64,000 bases of DNA, from assembly GCF_037963865.1 (NCBI RefSeq), contig NZ_CP150170.1, forward strand, positions 1,054,001-1,118,000, in the 5' to 3' direction. Each line of letters begins with the position of its first letter. Positions within the stretch are counted from its first letter, which is position 1. Origin of the DNA: Paenibacillus sp. FSL R10-2734. Lineage in GTDB: Bacteria > Bacillota > Bacilli > Paenibacillales > Paenibacillaceae. The position numbers were made by a program, and so were the translations under genes. Shown here piece by piece: positions 9,102-18,895 of this stretch. The notes below the pieces were generated by a model. The model was not told the DNA's origin, made no database searches, and was given only the letters and a program-made list of their open reading frames with translations.

Positions 9102-9265
9102 TTGAAGAATTTAGTGAATATAAACATGAAATACTGCAATCATCCTTCATAAAAAGAGACAGGCTCCTGAGTTTTTTGTTTTAATTTTTTATTAATTTGG
9201 CCTGTGTGATTATTAAGGAAACTCCTTATACAGTGTCAGACTTACCATAAGGGAGGTTGTTATAC

Positions 9266-10468
9266 TTGTCTATTAAAGGGCGTCATTTGTTTACTTCCGA
9301 GTCCGTGACAGAGGGGCATCCGGATAAAATCTGTGACCAGATTTCCGATGCGGTATTGGATGCATTTCTAGCTAATGATCCAAATGCACGTGTAGCTTGC
9401 GAAGTAGCAGTAGCAACTGGTCTTGTTTTGGTGATCGGGGAAATCAGTACCAAATCTGAGTATGTAGATATTCCTGCCATCGTACGCAATACCATTAAAG
9501 AAATTGGCTACACTCGTGCAAAATATGGTTTCGACTATAATACTTGCGCAGTTTTAACTTCGCTTAATGAGCAGTCAGCTGATATTGCGCAAGGCGTAAA
9601 CTCTGCTCTGGAGCACCGTGATCCAGCTCAATTGGCTGAGGAAACGGCAAATATTGGCGCGGGCGATCAAGGGTTAATGTTTGGTTTTGCTACGAATGAG
9701 ACACCTGAACTGATGCCACTACCAATCGCTTTATCTCATCGTATTGCTCGTCGCTTATCTGAAGTTCGTAAGAATGGAACTTTGGAATATCTTCGTCCAG
9801 ATGGTAAGACACAAGTTACGATTGAGTATCAGGATGAGAAGCCTGTACGCGTGGACGCTATCGTAGTATCCACACAGCATGCGGAAGAAATTTCTCTTGA
9901 ACAAATTCAGGCAGATATTAAAGAACATGTGATTATGCCGGTTGTTCCTGCGGAACTGCTCGATGCTGAAACCAAATACTTTATCAACCCAACAGGACGA
10001 TTTGTTATTGGTGGTCCTCAAGGGGATGCCGGTCTGACTGGACGGAAAATTATCGTTGATACGTATGGCGGATATGCTCGTCATGGCGGCGGCGCATTCT
10101 CTGGTAAGGATCCAACGAAAGTAGACCGTTCTGCGGCTTATGCAGCTCGTTATGTAGCGAAGAATCTTGTAGCAGCAGGTCTAGCTGATAAATGTGAGAT
10201 CCAGCTTGCTTATGCCATTGGTGTGGCTACTCCTGTCTCGATTAATGTGGATACATACGGAACAGGTAAAATCAGTGAGGAAAAGATGGTTCAACTGATC
10301 AGCAACAACTTTGATCTTCGCCCTGCGGGTATCATCTCTATGCTTGATTTGCGTAAACCAATCTATAAACAGACTGCAGCTTACGGCCATTTTGGGCGTA
10401 CGGATGTAGATCTTCCTTGGGAACGCGTAGACAAAGCGGAATTACTCAGAGGTCAGGCAGGATTGTAG
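9266..10468 (+). CDS. metK: S-adenosylmethionine synthetase
   Basis: 400 residues. It makes SAM from methionine and ATP, the cell's methyl donor, as a cytosolic tetramer. All family signatures are present: ESVTEGHPDKICDQ near the N-terminus (ATP/methionine site), GAGDQGLMFGFA in the middle and GGGAFSGKDPTKVDRSAAY (glycine-rich phosphate loop). The TTG at 9266 lies 9 nt after AAGGGAGG and gives an N-terminus and length matching Bacillus MetK. A TTG at 9257 abuts the ribosome site and is less likely. It is monocistronic, with a promoter ~215 nt upstream and a terminator behind. SAM made here would also serve the flagellin methylase encoded at 50829-52073. Confidence 0.97.
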   Translation: MSIKGRHLFTSESVTEGHPDKICDQISDAVLDAFLANDPNARVACEVAVATGLVLVIGEISTKSEYVDIPAIVRNTIKEIGYTRAKYGFDYNTCAVLTSLNEQSADIAQGVNSALEHRDPAQLAEETANIGAGDQGLMFGFATNETPELMPLPIALSHRIARRLSEVRKNGTLEYLRPDGKTQVTIEYQDEKPVRVDAIVVSTQHAEEISLEQIQADIKEHVIMPVVPAELLDAETKYFINPTGRFVIGGPQGDAGLTGRKIIVDTYGGYARHGGGAFSGKDPTKVDRSAAYAARYVAKNLVAAGLADKCEIQLAYAIGVATPVSINVDTYGTGKISEEKMVQLISNNFDLRPAGIISMLDLRKPIYKQTAAYGHFGRTDVDLPWERVDKAELLRGQAGL

Positions 10469-10495
10469 TTAATTATATGTTCTTATAATACGTTA

Positions 10496-10540
10496 AGCTC
10501 GCAAGTTGGCACTTAGTGTCAGCTTTGCGGGCTATTTTTA
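10496..10540 (+). terminator. intrinsic terminator after metK
   Basis: AGCTCGCAAG pairs with CTTTGCGGGCT (one G-U) around a TTGGCAC...GTGTCAG inner region, then ATTTTTA. Confidence 0.85.
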
Positions 10541-10670
10541 TGTCATGGACAGCGATTCCTATTGATTCTAACCATAGAGAAGTAGACTACTAAACTTTGT
10601 AAGCCCTTTAACCGAAATATAAGAATATACATAAAGACGTTAGTATGGTTTGAGAGGAGTCTATCACGGC

Positions 10671-13600
10671 ATGAAAAGAAAAATTTCAATATGGACGGCA
10701 CTTATTCTAGCGGGAGAACTGGTACTTGGCGCAGGGTATCCTTCTATCGGAATCGGAATATCGGCAGTACATGCTGCAGCGGAGTTTGGCATATCAGTTT
10801 CACCAGCGCCTGGAGCAACCTATGTAAATATAGGATCATCTCTTAAACTAAGCTTCGATCGTCAAGTAAACCCACAGGCTGGAGAAATTACCATCACAGG
10901 TCAAGGTGATAGTACACCTTTTGTGACGATTCCTATTGGTAGTTCTGGCTTAATTGGTAGTTCAAAAGAATACGAGCTTAAGTTAGGGCCAAACCAACAA
11001 TTCACTCCGAATAAGGCATACACGGTCACAATTCCCAAAGGATTGTTCAAAGATAATGAGGGTAATGAATCAGGACTTACTTCATGGGCATTTACCACCG
11101 CTCCTGAGAGTAATACGGCTATCACGGCAGGCAACTTTACACCGGCTAGTAATGCAAGAGTGGATGCCGGGAGTTTAAAGGAACTTAGTCTGACACTAAA
11201 TAAGCAGCTGTTAAAAGGTGGAGGCTCTATCCGAATCCTGTCCTCAGCAGATAATACAACAGTGCAAGAGTTCAAAATTAAAGATGATGACACTAGAGTT
11301 AACGTTCTGACTGATGCTAACTCTACTACAGTTAAATTAACGTTGGAGAAAGCATTGGCAGCCGGAGGGAATTACTATGTTCTTATTGATGCCTACGCTT
11401 TTAAGGATGTTGATAATCGAACGTTTTCTGGTATTTCTAGCGGGAATGTGTGGAGCTTTTCTACGAAAGGTGTAGCTGAAATTCCAATGACGCCATCACC
11501 GGCTAACGGTGCAGGTGGTATATCTACTAGAGGAGCGCTACAGCTCACTTTTGACCGTCCTATGATGCCTGCATCTGGTGTAATTACAGTATCGCCAGGA
11601 GCGACTAACGATGCTAGAACGAGATGGCTTAATGTGAACTCCCCAGCCGTTACTGGAGGAAGTAGCAGAACCATAACATTGAATCCAGCTTCAACAGCTT
11701 CACCGCTGCTAAACGGCACGCAATATACGGTTACGATCCCCCAAGGTGCTTTTTATGATCAAGATGGAAATGTATTTCCTGCCTCGGGTCCGTACATTTG
11801 GACATTCACAACAGTATCTTTGACTGGACTCAGCGTAAGCGCATTGAATCCATCTGACCGAAGTGAATCTATAGCTAACAACAGATCCTTTTCGATCGTA
11901 TTTAATCGGGATGTGAATTACAACAGCGCAGTGGCCAATGGTGTAGCTCTTTTCAAAAGTGGAGGATCTCAGGTGCCAGTTACCGTCAACCGGAGCACCA
12001 CTTCAGCCAAAGAATATATCATCACACCGTCTGCAGCGTTAGATAGTGATTCAACCTATTACATTGATATCGCCAAAGGAGCTTTTGTAGACGCAAGTGA
12101 TGCTAACGTTTTATATGACGGGTTAAGTGGTAAAAATTCATGGAGCTTTAAGACCTTGTCTCTGGACAAAACAGCTCCACAGCTCACATCTGCACAGCTT
12201 GAGAATAACCGAACCATTCGTCTGAAATATAATGAGTCTCTCAATTCATCCATCGCACTGTTGATCTCAAGCTTTGGTGTTACGGTGAATGACGAGAATC
12301 GAGCGATTGAAAGCGTCTATATTCAGGGAGACAGCGCTTATCTGGTGCTGAGTACAGGAGTTGCTGTTGGGCAGATTGTGAAGGTCAGCTATAATGGCGG
12401 GCTGCGGACGATTCAGGATCCAAGCGGAAATGCAGCGAGCACCTTTAGCGCTAAACAGATCACGAACTCCATCGAGTCCTCCATGCCGACCCCTAAAGAC
12501 GGGAGAATCACGGGGAGATCCGTAGTATTAAATTTTAACGACACATTAAAGTATGCTTCCTCTTACGCATATAACCAGTTTCTGGTGACTTCAGATGGAG
12601 GCTCACTTGGGGTCACTTCGATAAGTTCCAGTGGTAATACAGTTTATTTAACATTGAGCAGTGAAGCATCAAATGGTCAGAACGTTCGGGTGTCCTACTA
12701 TGCAGGTTCGTATCCTTTGCAAAATTCTTTTGGACAAAACATTGCGGATTTTACTGATTTCAATATCCGTAACAGTAATGATACGATTCCGCCAGTGTTC
12801 CAAAGTGCAACCGGAGGCGGCACTAAAATCGTTCTGAACTATAATGAAGGTTTGTCTACAACCACTCTCCCACTGAATAGCCAATTCTCTGTGTTAGTGG
12901 GCAGCACGCCTAATTATGTGACGAATGTATCGGTCAGCGGCACTCAGGTCACTTTAACGCTTCAGACTGCGTTGACGGTTAATCAGAACGTGACCATATC
13001 TTATGTACCGGGTTCTACCGGACTGAGTGATCTGAATGGGAACCGTGCGGCGTATATTAACCTGCAGCCTGTAGATGTTACGGCGAACAGTGGCACTACC
13101 ATTCCGGAGATTAATTCAGCTACAGTTTCAGGTGATGAGCTGACAGTTACTTTTGCAAAAAATATGCAAGCATCCGGTTCTCTCTACAGCAATCAATTTG
13201 GAGTTAGGGCGGATGGAAGCAGCGTGGGAATACAATCCTACTATATCTCAGGCAATACTCTAAAAATAACATTATCCTCGGTTGTGAAGACCGGACAAAC
13301 TGTCGACCTGTCCTATATGTCCGGTAACGGTATGATTAAGGATTTGAGTGGGAATATACTGTCCTCATTCTCTGCATTATCCGTTCAGAATCTAACCGGC
13401 GTGACCACCGGATCTGGAAGTCGTCCATCTTATCTAGGAACACTTGCAACGAGTGAGTTTGGAAAAGAGTACGCACTACTAAAGAGCGATTCTTCACAAA
13501 TTGTGGATGACCGTTCTTTATACAATCAATCTGTAAAAAGATATACTATAAACGCAGATCGAATCGCTGCTAGTTATGAATATCTGTATAAGATGAACAA

Positions 13601-14711
13601 TGATATATTGGCCTTTGAGGTTCCTTCTACGGAGCAAGCGGCTTTTGTGGCGGTTCCGCTAAAACCTTTGCTTGATGCGGTGAATCGTAATAAAAATACT
13701 AAGTTCATGATTCGTCATGGAGACAACCTATATAGCGTAGGGCTCGATGATATTGATATGAATGGACTTGCGAGCAGCTTGATCTCGGACAGTAAAAATA
13801 TTTCGCTCGTGTTTCGCTTAGATAAAGTTCCAGCAGGCACATTTACACCTTTTGAGCAAAAGCTACAAACGATGGGGATGCGAACCATTACTAGTCTTAT
13901 GGATGTCCGGGTGACGGCGATCGTAAGCGGCAATTATTCGAATGCCAAGGCACTGACTGTACCAGGAGAATATACTGTACGTACTACTTCTTCGTTAAAT
14001 AGTGCACAGACATCTGCAGCCAGACTAGACCTTTCCTATTACGATGCGGCTTATCTACCCACAAAAATCAGTACGGTAGGTAACTATACGATTATCCGTG
14101 CACGTACCGCTGGTAATCAGGTGTTAGGGACCTTCTTGTCCACTCGAGGCTTCACGGATATGAGCAAGCATTGGAGTAATACGATCGTAGCCGAGCTTAG
14201 CGCTAAGAATATTATCGATAGCAGCTACGGTAGTGCATTTAATCCGGAGAAAAAAATTACCCGTGCTGAGTTTGCCGTAATGCTTAGTCGGGGTCTAGGT
14301 TTGCTAGGAGATCGTGAGACCGCACAACGCTTCCGAGATGTGCAGCCTTCTACACAAACTGGAGACTACATTGGCGCAGCGGCTAAAGCTGGTATTATTA
14401 CTGGAAATACGGATGGTACATTCCGTCCGAATAACAATATAACACGTGAGCAGATGGCAATTATGATGATCCGTGCGATGGAATATACCAATCATCCTAT
14501 TACGCTAAGTGGCACCTCTGCCTCAACACTTGCAAGATTTAAGGATAAATCGAAAATTCAGAATCAAAGCGCTGAGTTTGTCGCAAAGGCAGTGCAATCA
14601 GGGATAATATTGGGCATGACAGCAAGTGAATTTGGACCTCAAGGGAATGCCACCCGTGCTCAAGCTGCTGTGATGCTGCAGCGGATGCTGAAGCAGGCAG
14701 AATTCTTGTAA
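10671..14711 (+). CDS. large Big_5/SwmB-repeat surface protein with C-terminal SLH domains
   Basis: 1,346 residues. The ATG at 10671 follows GAGAGGAG by 11 nt; an in-frame TTG at 10650 overlaps that site and is rejected. After a signal peptide (about residues 1-35, ending AVHAAAE) come four Big_5-type Ig domains, each with a PA.GA start and an F.T.P..FT-like end (about 36-500). Four SwmB-like repeats of ~95 residues follow (about 500-920), recognisable by the V.VSYxxG...L.D.SGN pattern. Next is a ~240-residue segment of unknown fold, then three SLH units (about 1155-1346; TRAEFAVMLSRGL, TREQMAIMMIRAM, TRAQAAVMLQRML). It is a secreted, wall-anchored protein with an adhesin or structural role. 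No catalytic motif was seen. It is flanked by terminators, so it is monocistronic. Confidence 0.9.
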   Translation: MKRKISIWTALILAGELVLGAGYPSIGIGISAVHAAAEFGISVSPAPGATYVNIGSSLKLSFDRQVNPQAGEITITGQGDSTPFVTIPIGSSGLIGSSKEYELKLGPNQQFTPNKAYTVTIPKGLFKDNEGNESGLTSWAFTTAPESNTAITAGNFTPASNARVDAGSLKELSLTLNKQLLKGGGSIRILSSADNTTVQEFKIKDDDTRVNVLTDANSTTVKLTLEKALAAGGNYYVLIDAYAFKDVDNRTFSGISSGNVWSFSTKGVAEIPMTPSPANGAGGISTRGALQLTFDRPMMPASGVITVSPGATNDARTRWLNVNSPAVTGGSSRTITLNPASTASPLLNGTQYTVTIPQGAFYDQDGNVFPASGPYIWTFTTVSLTGLSVSALNPSDRSESIANNRSFSIVFNRDVNYNSAVANGVALFKSGGSQVPVTVNRSTTSAKEYIITPSAALDSDSTYYIDIAKGAFVDASDANVLYDGLSGKNSWSFKTLSLDKTAPQLTSAQLENNRTIRLKYNESLNSSIALLISSFGVTVNDENRAIESVYIQGDSAYLVLSTGVAVGQIVKVSYNGGLRTIQDPSGNAASTFSAKQITNSIESSMPTPKDGRITGRSVVLNFNDTLKYASSYAYNQFLVTSDGGSLGVTSISSSGNTVYLTLSSEASNGQNVRVSYYAGSYPLQNSFGQNIADFTDFNIRNSNDTIPPVFQSATGGGTKIVLNYNEGLSTTTLPLNSQFSVLVGSTPNYVTNVSVSGTQVTLTLQTALTVNQNVTISYVPGSTGLSDLNGNRAAYINLQPVDVTANSGTTIPEINSATVSGDELTVTFAKNMQASGSLYSNQFGVRADGSSVGIQSYYISGNTLKITLSSVVKTGQTVDLSYMSGNGMIKDLSGNILSSFSALSVQNLTGVTTGSGSRPSYLGTLATSEFGKEYALLKSDSSQIVDDRSLYNQSVKRYTINADRIAASYEYLYKMNNDILAFEVPSTEQAAFVAVPLKPLLDAVNRNKNTKFMIRHGDNLYSVGLDDIDMNGLASSLISDSKNISLVFRLDKVPAGTFTPFEQKLQTMGMRTITSLMDVRVTAIVSGNYSNAKALTVPGEYTVRTTSSLNSAQTSAARLDLSYYDAAYLPTKISTVGNYTIIRARTAGNQVLGTFLSTRGFTDMSKHWSNTIVAELSAKNIIDSSYGSAFNPEKKITRAEFAVMLSRGLGLLGDRETAQRFRDVQPSTQTGDYIGAAAKAGIITGNTDGTFRPNNNITREQMAIMMIRAMEYTNHPITLSGTSASTLARFKDKSKIQNQSAEFVAKAVQSGIILGMTASEFGPQGNATRAQAAVMLQRMLKQAEFL

Positions 14712-14743
14712 ACTATTCTTGCAAACAACGGAACAATTGGTAG

Positions 14744-14773
14744 AGCCCGGTAAATATGCCGGGCTTTTTTTTG
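14744..14773 (+). terminator. intrinsic terminator
   Basis: AGCCCGG-TAAATATG-CCGGGCT followed by eight T, 33 nt after the stop of the SLH protein gene. Confidence 0.95.
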
Positions 14774-14940
14774 TCTTTTAAATATGACAGTTTTGACTCT
14801 ATAAAGCTTAAAATCTCTCAATTTCGCAACTTTTTGGCTTATTTTCAGTCTATTAAAAGAGTACTAGAAAAATAGGAACCAGTTTCCAGACTTTGATACG
14901 GACTGAAAGAGTACAAAAGAGATGGGAGAGTTACGTTGAA

Positions 14941-17673
14941 ATGAATGAAGTTTTCATGGAGAAGAAGAGTAGCGAGGTTGTACGGGGAATAAAATTATCT
15001 TCCACTAAAAAGTGGATTGCTGCTTCATTGGCTGGTGTGTTATGGATTATGCCGGTAATCGGTAGTGAAGGTATGATGTTGTTTGGTCAGGCCTCTGCGC
15101 CAATCGCGGCTGCAGCCACAGCTCCTTTTAAAGTAAGTAAGCTGGGAGAAGAAGTGATTACTTCGGGCGCTATAATGATGAAATATAAATATACTACTAC
15201 ACGTTCTGGTGCGAGTGCTTCTGGGCTTGCGGATGTTATCCGAGTTGACCTCAACAATCCATATGTTTCTTTGGATGTCATGACTGGTAAAGGTGGAAAC
15301 CTGACTACGCGGCAAAGTACTGGTGGCATGGCTAAGGAAACTGGGGCCGTGGCCGCAGTAAATGGCGATTATTTTAATACAGGCGGTGAGGGTGCTCCGA
15401 TCGGTGGACAAGTGTCTGGTGGAGTACTAGTATCTACCCCTTCACAATTGAATGGAATGTATGCCTTTGCAGTGACAAAAGATCGCAAGCCTATTATTGA
15501 TGAGTTCAGCTTTGAGGGGATGGTAACCGCGCCAGATGGCGCACAGTTTGAGATCTCAGGTATCAATAAAGGTGCTTATAGTCCTGAAGGCGGAAGCTCG
15601 ACTTATAGTCATGCTAATGCCATGTATATCTATACAGATGTATGGACTGCACTCGACCGTCCTAAAAATAGCTCTACCACTCCAACAGAGGTACTTGTTG
15701 AGAATGGTGTAGTTACTCAAATATCAGAAAATACTGCACTCCCTATGGCGGTTCCAAAGGGAGCTTATATTTTGCGGGCACATGGCTTGGCGGCACGGTA
15801 TGTTACTGCCCACTTGCAGGTAGGACAACCTGTAACAAGTGTGTATAACCTGAAATCCAAGACTACACAGCAATCACTGGATCCTGCGAATCTGCAAACA
15901 ATGATCGGTGGACATACGATTCTCGTAAATAACGGAAAAGCGGCAACGTTCTCTCGTTCTACTAGTAGCATTGGCGGTTATCGTGCACGTACGGCTTTAG
16001 GATACTCTCAGGATGGACGTTATGTATATATCATAGCTGCTGAGAAAAATGGCAATAGTTCTGGAATGTCTCTAACTGAATTGCAATCCTTTATGACGAA
16101 TATTGGCGTTTGGAAAGGTCTTAATCTCGATGGAGGCGGCTCTACAACGATGGTAGACCGGCCCCTCGGCGAAACCTCGACTACACTCACTTTTAATACA
16201 GAGTATGGCACAGAGCAACGCAGCATCGTTAACGGGCTGGGTGTCTACACTAACGCACCTCAAGGTGAAGTGAAAGGGATCAAAATTAGCGGAAGCTCCG
16301 TCCTATTGGTCGGGCAAAAGGCATCGTATTCTTTAAAAGGTTATGACACTTACTACAACCCTATTGATGTAGCAGCAGGTAATCCTTCTTGGGTATCAAG
16401 CGGAGGAAGCGCAACTGTAAGTGCAGGAGAAGTAACGGCAGTGAAGCCAGGTACTGTTACCTTAACGGCTAAAAGCGGGGCAGCAAGCGCCTCTACAACC
16501 GTTACAGTTCTGGGTGGCGATGATCTATCCAGCATGAGTGTAGGTACAGCTACAGCGCCACTGACAGCTGGAACTACTGTGTCTGTCCCTGTTACGGCAG
16601 CTACGAAGAGTGGAGCAACTATTAATGTTCCAGATTCAGCCCTGAAGTGGGAGTTTGTAGGCTTTAAGGGAGCCGTGCAAGATGGCAAGCTTACTGTAAA
16701 CGCTGTGGATCCAGGGGTTACTACAGGTTACGCTATTGCTCGTTATGATGGATTTAGTGCAGTGGTTGTATTATCAACAGCAGCGGCTACAACATGGGAA
16801 GATTTCGAGAATGTGAGCTATCCAATCAACTTTACTACCAATGTCCCAGCGGTACAGGGCACTGCAACAATAGTGGATGGAACGGCTGAAAGAGTAGGCT
16901 CCAAGGTGCTGTCACTCAGTTATGATATGACGGCTGGTAGCGGTAAAATGTATGCTTATGCTCAGCTTAATGGTACAAGTGGAAAAACAGTTCCAGCGCT
17001 TGCAACTTCGATGTCGGTTGATGTGATGGGCGATATGAGCTTGAATTGGCTACGGGCTGAATTTGTAGACAATAGCGGAGCTACAGCCTATGTGGATCTG
17101 GCTAAGGTTATCGATTGGAACGGCTGGAAGAACATTAATATTGACTTGTCAGGCCTAGGAATCAAATTCCCAGCTACCCTGAAGAGACTTTATGTAGTTA
17201 ATGTAGAGGAAGGCCAAGACGAACGGGCGAAGACGGGTACAGTTGCCGTTGATAATATCACCTTTACAATGCCTTCACTTTCTAGTGATGCAGGATTACC
17301 AAAAGGTACAGCTTCAATGAGCATTGGCTCGAAGGCAATGACCGTAAACGGAACAAAGAAAGCTATTGATGTAGCTCCAATCGTAAAAGATGGCAGTACT
17401 TATGTACCAATTCGGTATGTACTGGATGCCTTTGGAGGCAGTGCTACTTGGGATCAGGTGAATAAGAAGATCATGGTATTGCGAGGAGCAAAAGCACTGG
17501 ATCTCACCGTAAACAAAAAGGAATTCTTGCTGAATGGTAAACGAAAGAGCGCTGAAGTAGCACCAATTATTTTACAAGGTAGGACTTTAGTACCGCTAAG
17601 ACTAGTTTCTGAACAGCTAGGATTAACTGTAAAATGGGAACAGAAAACGAAGACCGTAACTATTGAATCGTGA
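14941..17673 (+). CDS. secreted phosphodiester glycosidase (NAGPA-like) with stalk-like C-terminus
   Basis: 910 residues from ATG 14941, which follows GGGAGAG by 10 nt; a TTG at 14893 lacks a site. After a signal/transmembrane segment (about residues 22-65) lies a NAGPA/phosphodiester glycosidase domain (PF09992, about 110-440). Its hallmarks are AAVNGDYF, GGYRARTALGYSQDGR and LNLDGGGSTTMV. A Big_2-like Ig domain (about 445-535) and a beta-sandwich region resembling a carbohydrate-binding domain (about 620-780) follow. Two copper-amine-oxidase N-terminal-type repeats end it (about 795-910; YVPIRYVLDAFGG, LVPLRLVSEQLG). The enzyme class removes sugar-phosphodiester caps; here the substrate is probably an envelope polymer, which is inference. 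No terminator is obvious before degS, 57 nt on, so partial co-transcription is possible. Confidence 0.88.
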   Translation: MNEVFMEKKSSEVVRGIKLSSTKKWIAASLAGVLWIMPVIGSEGMMLFGQASAPIAAAATAPFKVSKLGEEVITSGAIMMKYKYTTTRSGASASGLADVIRVDLNNPYVSLDVMTGKGGNLTTRQSTGGMAKETGAVAAVNGDYFNTGGEGAPIGGQVSGGVLVSTPSQLNGMYAFAVTKDRKPIIDEFSFEGMVTAPDGAQFEISGINKGAYSPEGGSSTYSHANAMYIYTDVWTALDRPKNSSTTPTEVLVENGVVTQISENTALPMAVPKGAYILRAHGLAARYVTAHLQVGQPVTSVYNLKSKTTQQSLDPANLQTMIGGHTILVNNGKAATFSRSTSSIGGYRARTALGYSQDGRYVYIIAAEKNGNSSGMSLTELQSFMTNIGVWKGLNLDGGGSTTMVDRPLGETSTTLTFNTEYGTEQRSIVNGLGVYTNAPQGEVKGIKISGSSVLLVGQKASYSLKGYDTYYNPIDVAAGNPSWVSSGGSATVSAGEVTAVKPGTVTLTAKSGAASASTTVTVLGGDDLSSMSVGTATAPLTAGTTVSVPVTAATKSGATINVPDSALKWEFVGFKGAVQDGKLTVNAVDPGVTTGYAIARYDGFSAVVVLSTAAATTWEDFENVSYPINFTTNVPAVQGTATIVDGTAERVGSKVLSLSYDMTAGSGKMYAYAQLNGTSGKTVPALATSMSVDVMGDMSLNWLRAEFVDNSGATAYVDLAKVIDWNGWKNINIDLSGLGIKFPATLKRLYVVNVEEGQDERAKTGTVAVDNITFTMPSLSSDAGLPKGTASMSIGSKAMTVNGTKKAIDVAPIVKDGSTYVPIRYVLDAFGGSATWDQVNKKIMVLRGAKALDLTVNKKEFLLNGKRKSAEVAPIILQGRTLVPLRLVSEQLGLTVKWEQKTKTVTIES

Positions 17674-17730
17674 TATGTTAATATAAAGGGAAACCTTTAT
17701 AACGATTCGATAGAAAAGGGGCAAGCATCC

Positions 17731-18891
17731 GTGGAATTTCAAACCGATGCGATTGATCGCGTCATTAAAAATACCATCGACGTGATGGAGAGCAGCAAGT
17801 ATCAGATTTTTGAAATATTGCAGGTTGCTCGCGATGAACTTGCTGCACTTAATAAAGAACTGCAGCGGGTCATGGACGAAACGGATGAGACATTGAAAAA
17901 AGTAGACAAGCTGGAGCTGCAGTATCACCGCTCCAGAATCCGGCTGACAGAGGTCAGCCGGGACTTTGTCCGCTACTCAGAGAAGGATATCCGTATTGCC
18001 TATGAGAAGGCTACGGAGCTACAGCTCGAACTCATGATGACGCGTGAGAGAGAGGTCTATCTTCGATCAAGACGTGATGAACTACAAATGCGAGTGCGCA
18101 GTGTCGAAAATTCTGTAGAGCGTGCAGAGTCGATTGGTTCGCAAATGAGCGTAGTGCTCGAATATTTGTCCGGAGAATTAGGACAAGTGACGAGAATTGT
18201 CGAATCTGCGAAGAACAGACAGATGATAGGACTTAAGATAATCCTGGCTCAAGAAGAGGAACGGAAGAGAATTGCCCGGGAAATTCATGATGGTCCTGCT
18301 CAAATGCTGGCTAATCTAGTCCTTAGGACGGAAATTGTAGAAAGAATGCTGGTAAAGCAGGAATTTGGGCTGGTGCAGGACGAAGTATTAGATTTGAAAG
18401 GGCAGGTTCGATACAGCCTGGAAGAAATGCGTAAGGTCATCTTTAATTTACGACCGATGGCTCTCGATGATTTGGGATTAATTCCGACTTTGCGGAAATA
18501 TGTGCATGATTTTGAGGAGAAGACGAAGCTGAGGACGACCTTGGAAACGAGAGGTCAGGAACATCGACTATCTTCAGCCATGGAGGCAGCGGTATACCGA
18601 CTTGTACAGGAAGCTTTGTCTAATGCAGCTAAACATGCCTACCCGAGTTTCGTATTGGTAGAGATTACTTACCAAGCGCAGTTAATTAAGATTGTGATTA
18701 AGGATAATGGATTAGGTTTTAATGTACAGAAATTAAAGAATCCGCAGGGCAATCGTGAAAGCTTCGGGCTAGTAGGTATGCGGGAACGTGTAGAGCTGCT
18801 TGAAGGCAGAATGGAAATCATTTCAGCCGAGAATCAGGGGACAACAATCGTGATCCACATTCCGACGAACGTGGAGAAAGGGAAGGAGTAA
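17731..18891 (+). CDS. degS: sensor histidine kinase DegS
   Basis: 386 residues with a GTG start behind AAAAGGGG. It has no transmembrane segment, as expected for cytosolic DegS. The N-terminal ~150 residues form a long coiled-coil sensor (DELAALNKELQRVMDETDET onward). The HisKA_3 phosphoacceptor is in EEERKRIAREIHDGPAQML (H near residue 190). The HATPase domain has EALSNAAKHA and DNGLGF. DegS phosphorylates DegU, which in Bacillus balances motility, exoenzyme secretion, competence and biofilm. It is translationally coupled to degU, whose start lies within 5 nt of this stop. Its place immediately upstream of competence and flagellar genes matches B. subtilis. Confidence 0.96.
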   Translation: MEFQTDAIDRVIKNTIDVMESSKYQIFEILQVARDELAALNKELQRVMDETDETLKKVDKLELQYHRSRIRLTEVSRDFVRYSEKDIRIAYEKATELQLELMMTREREVYLRSRRDELQMRVRSVENSVERAESIGSQMSVVLEYLSGELGQVTRIVESAKNRQMIGLKIILAQEEERKRIAREIHDGPAQMLANLVLRTEIVERMLVKQEFGLVQDEVLDLKGQVRYSLEEMRKVIFNLRPMALDDLGLIPTLRKYVHDFEEKTKLRTTLETRGQEHRLSSAMEAAVYRLVQEALSNAAKHAYPSFVLVEITYQAQLIKIVIKDNGLGFNVQKLKNPQGNRESFGLVGMRERVELLEGRMEIISAENQGTTIVIHIPTNVEKGKE

Positions 18892-18895
18892 TGTG

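Noticed and set aside
9103..9265. SAM-I (S-box) riboswitch before metK
   Set aside because: I looked for the conserved GAGGGA/ATGAAACCGGCAACC-like core and found none; only a plain terminator-like hairpin is present.
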